Below, piece by piece: positions 1 through 8,970 of a DNA stretch of 15,602 nucleotides; position 1 is the first letter of the stretch; each line of letters begins with the position of its first letter. Below the pieces are notes generated by a model that saw only the letters and a list, made by a program, of their open reading frames with translations, ran no database searches and was not told the origin of the DNA. The DNA is from Opitutaceae bacterium UBA2377. Lineage in GTDB: Bacteria; Verrucomicrobiota; Verrucomicrobiia; Opitutales; Opitutaceae. A program made the position numbers and the translations under genes. Location of the stretch: contig DDSZ01000010.1 of the NCBI GenBank assembly GCA_002344205.1, forward strand, positions 725 through 16,326. The letters are read 5' to 3'.

Positions 1-1325
<1,325 letters not shown>

Positions 1326-1346
1326 GGTGGTAAAGTGGTGGGATTA

Positions 1347-2438
1347 TCAGTTTTTTCCGTCGTTCATGAAAGGGAAATCCGGCCGGGCGAAATTCGCAAA
1401 CTCCCCCCGCAAACGGGCCGCCCGCAGGAGGTCGCGCTGGCCGGGCTCAAACTCGCCCTTCTGGGCGTGCTGGAGGTGGCCGGGCTGGGCCTCGATGAAG
1501 AGCCGGTCCACGACCGCACGGCTCGCCTCGGGGTAGATGCCGAGGTCGATGCCCAGCCGGATGAGCGAGAGCAGGTTCATGGCCTCGCCGGAGCTGAGGA
1601 GATGGCTGTGCTGGAGGATGCCGTAGGCGCGGCCCATCTTGTCGAAGAGCTTGCCCGCATCCGCCTCCATGAGTTTTTCCCGGGCGTTGAGCTCGTGCTC
1701 GATGATGGTGTTCAGCACGCTGCCGAGGCGCTTGATGATCTCCTCCTCGGCCTCGCCGAGGGTGGTCTGGTTGGAGATCTGGAAGATGCTGCCGGAGGCG
1801 TCGGACCCCTCGCCAAAGAGGCCGCGCACCACCATGCCGAGCTGGTTGACCGCGCGGACGACCTTTTCCATCTGCCCGGCGATGACGAGCGCGGGCAGGT
1901 GCATCATGGCGGAGGCGCGCATGCCGGTGCCGAGGTTGGTCGGGCACGCGGTGAGGTAACCGAGCTGCGGCGAGAAGGCGTAGTCGAGCTGCTCCTCCAG
2001 CGCGCTGTCGAGTTCGGTGATCGAGTTCCACGCCTTCTTGAGCTGGAAGCCGGAGCGCAGGACCTGGAGGCGCAGGTGGTCCTCCTCGTTGATCATGACG
2101 GAATACGCCTGGTCCTTGCTGATGACCAGGCCGGCGCCGGCCTTCGCGCCGCTGAGTTCGCGGCTGATGAGGTGGCGCTCGACGAGAATCTGCCGCTCGA
2201 GCTCGCTGAGCTCGGCAATGGTGGCGTTGAGGGAGCGCTTCATCGGCGCGGTGCCGGCCACGGCGGCCCGGCACGTCTCGAAGATCTCCTCGCGCTGGGC
2301 GGACTTCGCCCAGCCGGGGAAGGCCGTGCCGGCGAGGTTGCGGGCGAGGCGGATGCGCGTCATCAGGACGATCGCCGTCTTGCTGCTCGAGCTGTCCGTC
2401 AGTTCCGACGGCGTGTCGATGAGCGAGGCGATGGTCAT
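1347..2438 (-). CDS. mcsB: Protein-arginine kinase McsB
   Basis: This enzyme phosphorylates arginine side chains on proteins using ATP and so marks them for ClpC-ClpP. It belongs to the phosphagen (guanidino) kinase fold but lacks the N-terminal domain of creatine kinases. The 363-residue product shows TRIRLARN at 27-34, NEEDHLR at 117-123, CPTNLGTGMRAS at 165-176 with the reactive-site cysteine C165, GEGSDASG at 209-216, and IFQISNQ at 218-224. All are characteristic of McsB. RDLLRA at 335-340 fits the RDxxRA phospho-arginine sensor motif described for McsB allostery. I chose ATG 2438 (MTIASLID), 4 nt after the mcsA stop. An in-frame ATG at 2492 would add a basic 18-residue leader and overlap mcsA by 50 nt. 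No Shine-Dalgarno precedes either start. The gene lies between mcsA and clpC. Confidence 0.95.
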   Translation of the reverse strand: MTIASLIDTPSELTDSSSSKTAIVLMTRIRLARNLAGTAFPGWAKSAQREEIFETCRAAVAGTAPMKRSLNATIAELSELERQILVERHLISRELSGAKAGAGLVISKDQAYSVMINEEDHLRLQVLRSGFQLKKAWNSITELDSALEEQLDYAFSPQLGYLTACPTNLGTGMRASAMMHLPALVIAGQMEKVVRAVNQLGMVVRGLFGEGSDASGSIFQISNQTTLGEAEEEIIKRLGSVLNTIIEHELNAREKLMEADAGKLFDKMGRAYGILQHSHLLSSGEAMNLLSLIRLGIDLGIYPEASRAVVDRLFIEAQPGHLQHAQKGEFEPGQRDLLRAARLRGEFANFARPDFPFMNDGKN

Positions 2439-2442
2439 GGGT

Positions 2443-2949
2443 TCAACGCGCCGGCGTTTGCCCAAAGGCTTGTTTGACTTGGTTGATTTCATCGCGGCAG
2501 CGGGCGGCGTCTTCGTAGCGTTCGGTTTTGATGGCTTCGGTCAGATCAAGCTCCAGCTTGGTCAGGCGTTCGTAAAGCGAGCGGCGCTCGATGGCGCGGC
2601 GGGGCACCTTGCCCTTGTGCTCGGAACCCTTGTGCATCCCCTCGAGCATCGGCTCCACGACGCCCCGGAAGGTCTCGTAGCAGTGCGGGCAGCCGAAGCG
2701 CCCGTGCTTCTTGAAGTCCGCCTGGGTGAAACCGCACTGCTCGCAGCGCACGCCGGCTGCCACGGGCTCGGGATTCAGCGAAGCCTTGAGCAGGAGGTCC
2801 GCCAGCGAAAACCCGCTGGGGTCGGTGACGCCCTTGGCCTGGGCGCATTCCTCGCACAGGTCCACCTTGTGGACCTTGTTGTTCACGATCTGCGTGAGGT
2901 GCACGGTCGCCGGCTTCGGGCAGAGGTCACATTTGAGCGGGTTGGCCAT
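2443..2949 (-). CDS. mcsA: McsA-like zinc-binding activator with UVR motif
   Basis: McsA proteins bind and activate the arginine kinase McsB and help deliver substrates to ClpC. The 168-residue product begins MANPLKCDLCPKPATVH and carries four CxxC pairs (C7/C10, C32/C35, C69/C72, C87/C90), consistent with two zinc-binding modules. The C-terminal 126-160 is a UvrB/UvrC-type motif (LYERLTKLELDLTEAIKTER and onward). This layout and length are typical of McsA, formerly annotated as 'excinuclease ABC subunit B-like'. The start ATG at 2949 lacks a visible Shine-Dalgarno. It is the first gene of the mcsA-mcsB-clpC run. No ctsR-like gene precedes it: the upstream neighbour is ilvE. Confidence 0.93.
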   Translation of the reverse strand: MANPLKCDLCPKPATVHLTQIVNNKVHKVDLCEECAQAKGVTDPSGFSLADLLLKASLNPEPVAAGVRCEQCGFTQADFKKHGRFGCPHCYETFRGVVEPMLEGMHKGSEHKGKVPRRAIERRSLYERLTKLELDLTEAIKTERYEDAARCRDEINQVKQAFGQTPAR

Positions 2950-3093
2950 GGGTTGAGCAAAGTGCTATGCAGATAGGATGCCAGCCTGCGCTCCGCTGGC
3001 AAGTGCGGGGCGCATTCTGGTGTGGACGGGACAGAATCGCGCCATCGGGCGCGACCGACGGGTCAGGCTGGCGCGGAACGGCAAACGCACTCC
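2950..3093. other. ilvE-mcsA intergenic region with two hairpins
   Basis: This 144-bp gap between the codirectional ilvE and mcsA genes holds two perfect inverted repeats. TGCCAGC/GCTGGCA lies at 2979-2985 and 2995-3001 (7-bp stem, 9-nt loop). TCGCGCC/GGCGCGA lies at 3037-3043 and 3048-3054 (7-bp stem, 4-nt loop). On the minus strand the second is followed by TTCTGT, so it could be a weak ilvE terminator. The mcsA promoter must lie here if the operon is transcribed separately. I see no convincing -35/-10 pair and no CtsR-type heptad repeat. Confidence 0.6.
3037..3054 (-). terminator. Possible weak intrinsic terminator of ilvE
   Basis: A perfect 7-bp GC-rich stem (TCGCGCC/GGCGCGA) with a 4-nt loop lies 40 nt past the ilvE stop on the minus strand. 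It is followed only by TTCTGT, not a true U-tract. It may be a rho-independent terminator or an attenuating hairpin. Confidence 0.3.
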
Positions 3094-3960
3094 TCAGATG
3101 CGGGTGCCTTCGACGAGCACCCGGCGGCGGAAGGCGGCCAGCACCTTTTGGGTGACCGGACCGGGCTTGCCGGTGCCGATGACGCGGCCGTCGAGCTTGC
3201 TGACCGGGATCACCTCGGCGCCGGAGCCGGTGAGGAAGCACTCGTCGGCCACCCACACATCGTAACGGGTCATGTCGGCCTCGCGGATGGTGAGACCCAG
3301 CTCCCGGGCGATGTCAAAAATCGTGCCGCGCGTGATGCCCTTGAGCGCGCCCTGCGAGGCCGCCGGGGTGACAATCTCGCCCTTGTGCACGGTGAAGATG
3401 TTGTCGGCCGTGCATTCGGCGACGTAGCCCTGGTCGTTGAGCATGATGGCCTCGAGCGCGCCGAACTGCTTCGCCTCGATCTTGCCGAGGATGTTGTTGA
3501 GGTAGTTCAGCGACTTGATCGTGGGCGGCAGCGCGGACGGATTGATGCGGCGCGTGGGCACGGTCACGATCGCAAGGCCGTTGTCGTAGTGCTCCTGCGG
3601 GTAGAGGGAAATCTTGCTCGCGATGATGAAGACCGAGGGCTTGGCGCAGAGCCACGGCGCGAGGCCGAGGTCGCCGACGCCGCGCGTCACCACGAGGCGG
3701 ATATAGCCGTCGGTGAGGCCGTTGAGCCGGCAGGTCTCGCAGGTCGCCTCGCTCAACTGCGACCGCGTCAACGGCAGGTCGAGCATGATGGCCTTGGCCG
3801 AATACTCCAGGCGCTCCAGATGCTCATCGAGCCGGAAGACATTGCCGCCGTAGAGCCGGATGCCCTCGAACACCCCGTCGCCATAGAGCAGCCCGTGGTC
3901 AAACACGGACACCTTGGCATCGGCCTCATCCACAAATTTCCCATCGAGGTAGATTTTCAT
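3094..3960 (-). CDS. ilvE: Class IV aminotransferase, branched-chain amino acid aminotransferase type
   Basis: This is a PLP enzyme expected to interconvert Leu/Ile/Val and their 2-oxo acids with glutamate as amino donor, in the cytoplasm. The 288-residue length matches the short BCAT/D-amino-acid-transaminase family. Visible motifs are [12 protein letters not shown] at 24-35, the Schiff-base lysine in [11 protein letters not shown] (K149), and E182 in [11 protein letters not shown]. Near the C terminus, [12 protein letters not shown] contacts the cofactor phosphate. I chose ATG 3960 ([12 protein letters not shown]). The frame stays open upstream to 4242, but that stretch is antisense to the prepilin gene and has no family similarity. 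A GGGGA directly abuts the ATG, too close for a normal Shine-Dalgarno. D-amino-acid transaminase or aminodeoxychorismate lyase are alternatives; the FEGIR motif favours BCAT. Confidence 0.88.
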   Translation of the reverse strand: MKIYLDGKFVDEADAKVSVFDHGLLYGDGVFEGIRLYGGNVFRLDEHLERLEYSAKAIMLDLPLTRSQLSEATCETCRLNGLTDGYIRLVVTRGVGDLGLAPWLCAKPSVFIIASKISLYPQEHYDNGLAIVTVPTRRINPSALPPTIKSLNYLNNILGKIEAKQFGALEAIMLNDQGYVAECTADNIFTVHKGEIVTPAASQGALKGITRGTIFDIARELGLTIREADMTRYDVWVADECFLTGSGAEVIPVSKLDGRVIGTGKPGPVTQKVLAAFRRRVLVEGTRI

Positions 3961-4066
3961 TCCCCGCGAAGCTACAGGGGCGCGCGGAAGATTGTCCAGT
4001 CTGGGCGCAGAATCGGGTTGTCTCGCGCCGCCCCGGACGCAGGCTGGCGGCAACACCGGCCTCCCC

Positions 4067-4813
4067 ATGTTTACCCCACACCGCCGGCCCCGCCGGGGCT
4101 TCACGCTGATCGAGCTGCTGACCGTCATCGCCATCATCGGCATCCTCGCCGCCATCATCATCCCCACCGTCGGCACCATGCGGGAAAAGGCCCAGCGGGC
4201 CGTGGACGCCAACAATCTCCGCGAAATCCTGAAGGCCGCCATGATCTACGCCGGCGACAACAACGACCGGCTCCCCGACCCCGCCGCCATCCCGCCGACC
4301 GTCCTCACGGCGGCCGAGGCGCCGTTTCTCTGGCCGGGCATCCTCGCCCGCCAGGGCATGCTGACCGATCCGAGCTTCTACTTCGCCAAGAACGACCCCC
4401 TCTTCTCCGGCGTTTATCCCACCGCGATCATCAATCCCGCCGCCCGCACGCAGCTCGACCCCAGCTTCACTACCAACCGCACGCTGAGCGTGGAATTCGT
4501 CGGCGGCCTGCGCATGGGCGAGCCGGCCTCCACGCCCGTGCTCTTCACCCGCGGCCTCCGGCCCGACGGCACTTGGGATCCGGACAACGGCGTTTACAAG
4601 GACGCCGGCGGCTATGTGGCCTACCTCGGCGGCAACGTGCAGTTCCATCCCGGCACGGCGACCGGCAAGTTCATCTCCAACCGCACCGGCCAGCCGACCG
4701 ACAACATCCTTCAGGCCATCCCCTTCAACGCCGTCAACCCGGCGCGCGTCTGGGGCACCGCGGGCGCCGGCACCGGCACCGCCGCGGGCACGCCGGCCCA
4801 GCAGGGGCTTTGA
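4067..4813 (+). CDS. Prepilin-like protein with N-terminal cleavage/methylation motif
   Basis: The 248-residue product has a class III (type IV pilin) signal. A basic leader [11 protein letters not shown] is followed by FTLIELL, with the prepilin peptidase cut predicted between G11 and F12 and glutamate at +5 (E16). A hydrophobic helix spans about 12-34. The rest is a soluble domain with helix [19 protein letters not shown] and a C-terminal [11 protein letters not shown] at about 183-193, resembling the small G/DGxVxF motif of planctomycete/verrucomicrobial pseudopilins. The tail is Gly/Ala/Thr-rich low complexity. I chose ATG 4067 because a start at 3992 would bury the leader behind 25 extra residues. 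It stands alone, divergent from ilvE, with no other secretion genes nearby. Its role (minor pilin, type II secretion pseudopilin, or surface protein) is unknown. Confidence 0.85.
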   Translation: MFTPHRRPRRGFTLIELLTVIAIIGILAAIIIPTVGTMREKAQRAVDANNLREILKAAMIYAGDNNDRLPDPAAIPPTVLTAAEAPFLWPGILARQGMLTDPSFYFAKNDPLFSGVYPTAIINPAARTQLDPSFTTNRTLSVEFVGGLRMGEPASTPVLFTRGLRPDGTWDPDNGVYKDAGGYVAYLGGNVQFHPGTATGKFISNRTGQPTDNILQAIPFNAVNPARVWGTAGAGTGTAAGTPAQQGL

Positions 4814-4879
4814 CCCGCAAGGTTTTTCGTTTTCCCGCTTTCCCCGGGACGCCCGGTTGTGCAAAGTGGCCGGCTTGTC

Positions 4880-6616
4880 ATGACGCCGGTCCCTTTTCCG
4901 TCCTCCACCGCACCCACCTACATCATCGGGCATAAGAACCCGGATGCCGATGCCATCTGCTCGGCCATCGCCTATGCCGCATTCAAGGAGCAAAAGGGCG
5001 AGACCGGCTTCGTGGCGGCACGCTGCGGCAATTCCAACGCCCGCATCGACACCATCCTGCAGCGCTTCAACCAGCCCCTGCCCGTTTACCTGAGCGATGT
5101 CAGCCCGCGGGTCCGCGACCTCATGGTGACCAACGTCGTCGCCGTGTCCGAGAGCGCCACCTGCGCCGAGGCCCTCGAGCTGCTCGACCGCCACGGCGTC
5201 AACGTCATTCCCGTCACCACTCCCGAGCGCCGCATGATCGGCACTCTCTCGCTGGCGCAGATGGGCGGGTTTTTCATGCCCCGCGCGCAGGAGCCGCGCC
5301 GTGTGCGCCAGGTGCGCACCAGTCTCGCCCGCATCGTCCGCGCCCTGGGCGCCTCGGTCTGCCACATCACCGACGAACACCGGCTGGAGGAACTCTACAT
5401 CCGCATCGGCGCGATGGACATCGGCACGTTTTGGAAAATCTCGGAACGCGAGAATATCACGCCCCGCCAGTCCATCATCATCGTCGGCGACCGGCGCGAC
5501 GTGCAGTTGCGCGCCATCGAGCTCGGCATCCGCGCCCTCGTCATCAGCGGTAATCTTCCCGTCACCCCCGATGTCGCCGCCGCCGCCCGCGCGGGCGGCG
5601 TCAGCATCCTCATCAGCGCCCACGACACCGCCACCACCGCCTGGCTGGTCCGCACCGCCTCCACCCTCGACGACGTCATCCAACGCGACTACCCGACCAT
5701 CAATGCCGACACGCGCCTCGCGGATGTGCGCCGCACCTTCGGCCCTTCGTCACCGCACGCCCTCATCGTGGCCGCCGAGGACGGCACCCTGCAGGGCATC
5801 CTGACCAAGAGCGACCTGCTGAAGCCGGTCGAAACCCGGCTCGTGCTCGTGGACCACAACGAGGTCACCCAGGCCGTGAACGGCGCCGAGGAGGTCACCA
5901 TCACGGAGATCATCGACCACCACCGGCTCGGCGCGCTGAACACCCAGCAGCCCATCCTCTTCATCAACGAGCCGGTCGGCTCCACCTGCACCATCATCGC
6001 CGACCTGTTCCGCCGCGAAGATCTGAAACCCTCGCCCGCCATCGCGGGCATCATGATGTCCGGTCTCATCTCCGACACCCTGCACCTCAACAGCCCCACC
6101 ACCACGCCGAAGGACGGCGCCATCCTTGCGTGGCTGGCAAAGATCGCCGGGGTGGATTCGCGCCGGCTCGCCGACGAGATTTTCAGCTCCGGCTCCGTCA
6201 TCCTCGCCAGCCCGCCCGAGAAGGTCGTGCGCTCCGACTTCAAGATCTACGAGGAGGAAGGCGTGCGCTTCGCCGTTTCCCAGGTCGAGGAGCTCGGGTT
6301 CGGCAACTTCTGGCAGCACGCCAAGGCCATCGCCGCCGCCCTGCAGGATCTGCGCGACGAAGAGCGTCTCGCCTTCGCCTGCCTGCTCGTCACCGACATC
6401 AACACGCAAAACTCGCTGCTCCTCGCCAAGGGCGGGCCCGACTTCATCCGCCGCATCTCCTACGCCCATGTGGAGCAGGACGAGATCTTCGACCTCCCCG
6501 GCATTGTCAGCCGCAAGAAGCAGCTCATCCCCTACCTCTCCGGCGTCCTGCGGGAACTGGCCGCCGACGGCGCCCTGCCGGCCGCGCCGAAACCTGCCCG
6601 CAAGAAACGGAGCTGA
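4880..6616 (+). CDS. ppaC: Manganese-dependent inorganic pyrophosphatase with CBS-DRTGG-CBS insertion (family II)
   Basis: This enzyme hydrolyses PPi to two phosphates in the cytoplasm. The 578-residue protein opens with the DHH-family metal motif GHKNPDADAICSA (about 17-29). A regulatory block follows: CBS at about 80-135, DRTGG-like at about 160-260, and CBS at about 270-315. The DHH domain then resumes with DHNE (325-328), IDHH (345-348) and SGLISDTLHLNSPT (about 394-407). The C-terminal DHHA2 domain carries the substrate-binding SRKKQ at about 544-548. Nucleotide-regulated CBS-PPases are about this size; plain family II PPases are about 310 residues. In the known family AMP/ADP inhibit and ATP or diadenosine polyphosphates activate, which is inferred here. 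I chose ATG 4880; an in-frame GTG at 4859 adds seven residues. It ends in a basic PARKKRS tail and lies 6 nt before glnS. Confidence 0.92.
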   Translation: MTPVPFPSSTAPTYIIGHKNPDADAICSAIAYAAFKEQKGETGFVAARCGNSNARIDTILQRFNQPLPVYLSDVSPRVRDLMVTNVVAVSESATCAEALELLDRHGVNVIPVTTPERRMIGTLSLAQMGGFFMPRAQEPRRVRQVRTSLARIVRALGASVCHITDEHRLEELYIRIGAMDIGTFWKISERENITPRQSIIIVGDRRDVQLRAIELGIRALVISGNLPVTPDVAAAARAGGVSILISAHDTATTAWLVRTASTLDDVIQRDYPTINADTRLADVRRTFGPSSPHALIVAAEDGTLQGILTKSDLLKPVETRLVLVDHNEVTQAVNGAEEVTITEIIDHHRLGALNTQQPILFINEPVGSTCTIIADLFRREDLKPSPAIAGIMMSGLISDTLHLNSPTTTPKDGAILAWLAKIAGVDSRRLADEIFSSGSVILASPPEKVVRSDFKIYEEEGVRFAVSQVEELGFGNFWQHAKAIAAALQDLRDEERLAFACLLVTDINTQNSLLLAKGGPDFIRRISYAHVEQDEIFDLPGIVSRKKQLIPYLSGVLRELAADGALPAAPKPARKKRS

Positions 6617-6622
6617 CCTCCC

Positions 6623-8395
6623 ATGACCGCAGAACCCACTCCCACCCGGCCCAGCGATTTTATCCGCGACCTCGTCGCCGCCGACCTCGCCGCCGGCCGC
6701 CATGCCGGGATTGTCACCCGTTTTCCGCCCGAGCCCAACGGCTACCTCCACCTCGGGCACGTGCGCTCCATCTGCCTCAACTTCGGCATCGCCCTCGAAA
6801 ACAACGGGCGCTGCAACCTGCGCTTCGACGACACCAATCCCGTGAAGGAGGACGTGGAATACGTCGAGGCCATCACCGCTGACATCCGCTGGCTCATCGC
6901 CGGCTGGGCCGACCACTGCCTCGGACTCAAACCGCAGGGCGCGCAGCCCGCCCTGCAAACCGTCAACGGGCGCGCCGACCACTACCTCGCGCCCGCCACC
7001 CCCGGCGCCGCCACGGTCGAACCGTTTTTCGCGTCCGATTACTTTGACCGGCTTTACGCCTACGCCGTCGAGCTGATCAAGCGCGGCAAGGCCTACGTCT
7101 GCGACCTCAGCCCGGAGGACACGGAAAAATACCGCGGCTCGCCCGAGCTGCCCGGCCGGGACAGCCCCTTCCGCCAGCGCAGCGTGGAGGAGAATCTCGA
7201 TCTTTTCGCCCGCATGCAGGCCGGCGAATTTCCCGACGGCGCCCGCACCCTCCGCAGCAAAATCGACATGGCCTCGCCCAACATGTGGCTGCGCGATCCC
7301 CTGCTCTACCGCATCCGCCATGTGGCCCATCACCATGCCGGCGACCGCTGGTGCATCTATCCGCTCTACGACTACGCGCACTGCCTCAGCGATTACCTCG
7401 AGGGCGTGACCCACAGCCTGTGCTCGCTCGAATTCATCCCGCACCGGGCGCTCTACGACTGGATCCTCGGGAGCCTCGACCTGCCCCGTCCTCTCCCGCA
7501 TCAGCACGAGTTCGCCAAGCTGCTCCCGACCTACACCCTGCTCAGCAAGCGCAACATCCTCCGGCTGGTGCAGGAAGGCATCGTCGGCGGCTGGGATGAC
7601 CCCCGGCTCCCCACCATCGTCGGTCTCCGTCGCCGCGGCGTGCCGGCCGCCGCGCTCCGCCGCTTCGCCATCGAAACCGGCATCACCACCTACAACGGCG
7701 TCACCGACATCGCGCTCTTCGAGCACGTCCTGCGCGACGAACTGAACCGCGCCGCCACCCGCCGCCTCGCCGTCCTCCGGCCCATCCGGCTCGTCCTCAC
7801 CAACCTCCCCGCCGGCGAGATCATCGAGTGCACCGCGACCAACAACCCGCAGGATGAGAGCCCCACGACACGCACGATCGCCCTTACCCGCGAAGTGTTC
7901 ATCGAGGCCGACGATTTCGCCGAGGTGCCGCCGCCGAAATTCTTCCGCCTGAAACCGGGCGGCGAGGTGCGGCTCAAATACGCCTGCATCATCAAGTGCG
8001 ACGAGATCGTGAAAGACGCCGCCGGCGCCATCACCGAAATCCGCTGCACCGCCCAGCTCGACACCCGCTCGGGCCAGCCCAACGCCGACAAGAAGGTCAA
8101 GGGCACCATCCACTGGGTCAGCGCCACGCAGTGCCTCGACGCCGAGGTGCGCCTCTACGACCGGCTCTTCACCGTGCCGGAGCCGGGCGCCGAGGAGGAC
8201 TTCCTGAAGGTGCTGAACCCGAAATCACTCGAAGTCGTCACCGCCAAGCTCGAGTCCTCCCTCGCCACCGCGACCCCGGCCGACCGCTTCCAGTTCGAGC
8301 GCCTCGGCTACTTCGCGTTGGACAAGGACACGGCGCCCGGCGCCCGGCTGACCTTCAACCGCACCATCACGCTCAAGGACACCTGGGCGAAGTGA
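6623..8395 (+). CDS. glnS: Glutaminyl-tRNA synthetase
   Basis: This enzyme attaches glutamine to tRNA-Gln in the cytoplasm, releasing AMP and PPi. The 590-residue class I synthetase has the HIGH-box region PPEPNGYLHLGHVRS at 35-49, the Gln pocket around RFDDTNPVKED (67-77), IDMASPN (214-220), WCIYPLYDYAHCLSD (243-257), the KMSKS-box variant LLSKR (306-310) and GWDDPRLPTI (323-332). A C-terminal anticodon-binding beta-barrel domain follows. Compared with the Escherichia coli enzyme (about 554 residues), an insertion of roughly 35 residues lies at about 95-133, between IRWLIAGW and ASDYFDRLYAYA. The start is ATG 6623, with GGAG 10 nt upstream, the best ribosome-binding site in this window. It sits 6 nt after ppaC and 11 nt before the ASCH gene, probably one transcript. 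Confidence 0.95.
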   Translation: MTAEPTPTRPSDFIRDLVAADLAAGRHAGIVTRFPPEPNGYLHLGHVRSICLNFGIALENNGRCNLRFDDTNPVKEDVEYVEAITADIRWLIAGWADHCLGLKPQGAQPALQTVNGRADHYLAPATPGAATVEPFFASDYFDRLYAYAVELIKRGKAYVCDLSPEDTEKYRGSPELPGRDSPFRQRSVEENLDLFARMQAGEFPDGARTLRSKIDMASPNMWLRDPLLYRIRHVAHHHAGDRWCIYPLYDYAHCLSDYLEGVTHSLCSLEFIPHRALYDWILGSLDLPRPLPHQHEFAKLLPTYTLLSKRNILRLVQEGIVGGWDDPRLPTIVGLRRRGVPAAALRRFAIETGITTYNGVTDIALFEHVLRDELNRAATRRLAVLRPIRLVLTNLPAGEIIECTATNNPQDESPTTRTIALTREVFIEADDFAEVPPPKFFRLKPGGEVRLKYACIIKCDEIVKDAAGAITEIRCTAQLDTRSGQPNADKKVKGTIHWVSATQCLDAEVRLYDRLFTVPEPGAEEDFLKVLNPKSLEVVTAKLESSLATATPADRFQFERLGYFALDKDTAPGARLTFNRTITLKDTWAK

Positions 8396-8406
8396 CCCTT
8401 GCCAAG

Positions 8407-8970
8407 ATGCTCTTCAAGCAGGCCATTCTTGAACGCATCGCCCGGGGTGAAGTGAAAATTGCCTTTCGCCGCTGGCTCCGGCCCAGCGTGCGTCCCGGCA
8501 CCCAGCTGCATACGCCGGTCGGTCTGCTCGCCATCGAAAAAGTGGAGAAAGTTAACGACACCGCGCTCACGGAGTCGTCCGCCCGTGCCTCCGGCTATGC
8601 CGGTCTCGATGCCCTCCGCGAAGAACTCAAAGCCGAGGGCACACTCTATCGCATCACCTTCCGCCATGCCGGGGCCGACCCGCGGATTGCCCTGCGTGAG
8701 AATGCCTCCGTCGATGCGACCCTGTTCGCCCGACTTGGCCGGCTCGACACTGCTGCCAAAAACGGCCCATGGACCAGGCGGGTGTTGCAATTGATCGCCG
8801 CGCACCCCGGGAAACGCGCCGTTGAACTCGCCACGCGGCTCGGCGTGGACAAGGAGTGGTTCAAACTGAACGTCCGCAAACTCAAGAACCTAGGCCTGAC
8901 CGAGAGCCTGGAAACCGGCTACCGCATATCTCCCCGCGGCCAGGCACTGCTCAAGCGGCTGCCGCGCTGA
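8407..8970 (+). CDS. Small ASCH-like domain plus C-terminal winged-helix protein, function unknown
   Basis: The 187-residue product appears to have two parts. Residues 1-95 ([11 protein letters not shown], then the basic [16 protein letters not shown], then [35 protein letters not shown], and [10 protein letters not shown]) follow the order seen in ASCH domains. These are PUA-like folds implicated in RNA or modified-nucleoside binding. Residues 120-187 ([45 protein letters not shown] and onward) look like a winged helix-turn-helix ending in [11 protein letters not shown]. The ASCH assignment rests on motif order only. The gene lies 11 nt after glnS, suggesting coexpression with translation functions. 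Its last 20 nt overlap the 3' end of gltX on the opposite strand. The ATG has no clear Shine-Dalgarno, so translational coupling to glnS is possible. No specific substrate can be named. Confidence 0.75.
   Translation: MLFKQAILERIARGEVKIAFRRWLRPSVRPGTQLHTPVGLLAIEKVEKVNDTALTESSARASGYAGLDALREELKAEGTLYRITFRHAGADPRIALRENASVDATLFARLGRLDTAAKNGPWTRRVLQLIAAHPGKRAVELATRLGVDKEWFKLNVRKLKNLGLTESLETGYRISPRGQALLKRLPR

Noticed and set aside
2439..2492. Alternative mcsB start at 2492 with a basic leader (MKSTKSNKPLGKRRR)
   Set aside because: It overlaps mcsA by 50 nt and is unlike McsB N termini; the extra residues are just the mcsA end read in another frame.
2711..2860. McsA as a DNA-repair UvrB fragment
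   Set aside because: The UVR motif is shared with UvrB/UvrC, but the CxxC pairs, 168-residue length and the neighbours mcsB and clpC identify McsA.
3969..3998. Possible ilvE promoter on the minus strand (TGGACA, 18 bp, TAGCTT)
   Set aside because: The -10 matches only three of six bases and would leave almost no leader; chance similarity cannot be excluded.
3961..4242. N-terminal extension of ilvE by 94 residues
   Set aside because: The extension is antisense to the prepilin leader and helix, has no family similarity, and the aminotransferase fold begins at [10 protein letters not shown].
5750..8113. Very long open frame on the minus strand (787 codons) opposite ppaC and glnS
   Set aside because: It is antisense to two genes with clear family motifs. 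The translation is biased to Val/Gly/Ala/Asp/Glu/Leu with no recognisable domain, as expected for a shadow frame in GC-rich DNA.
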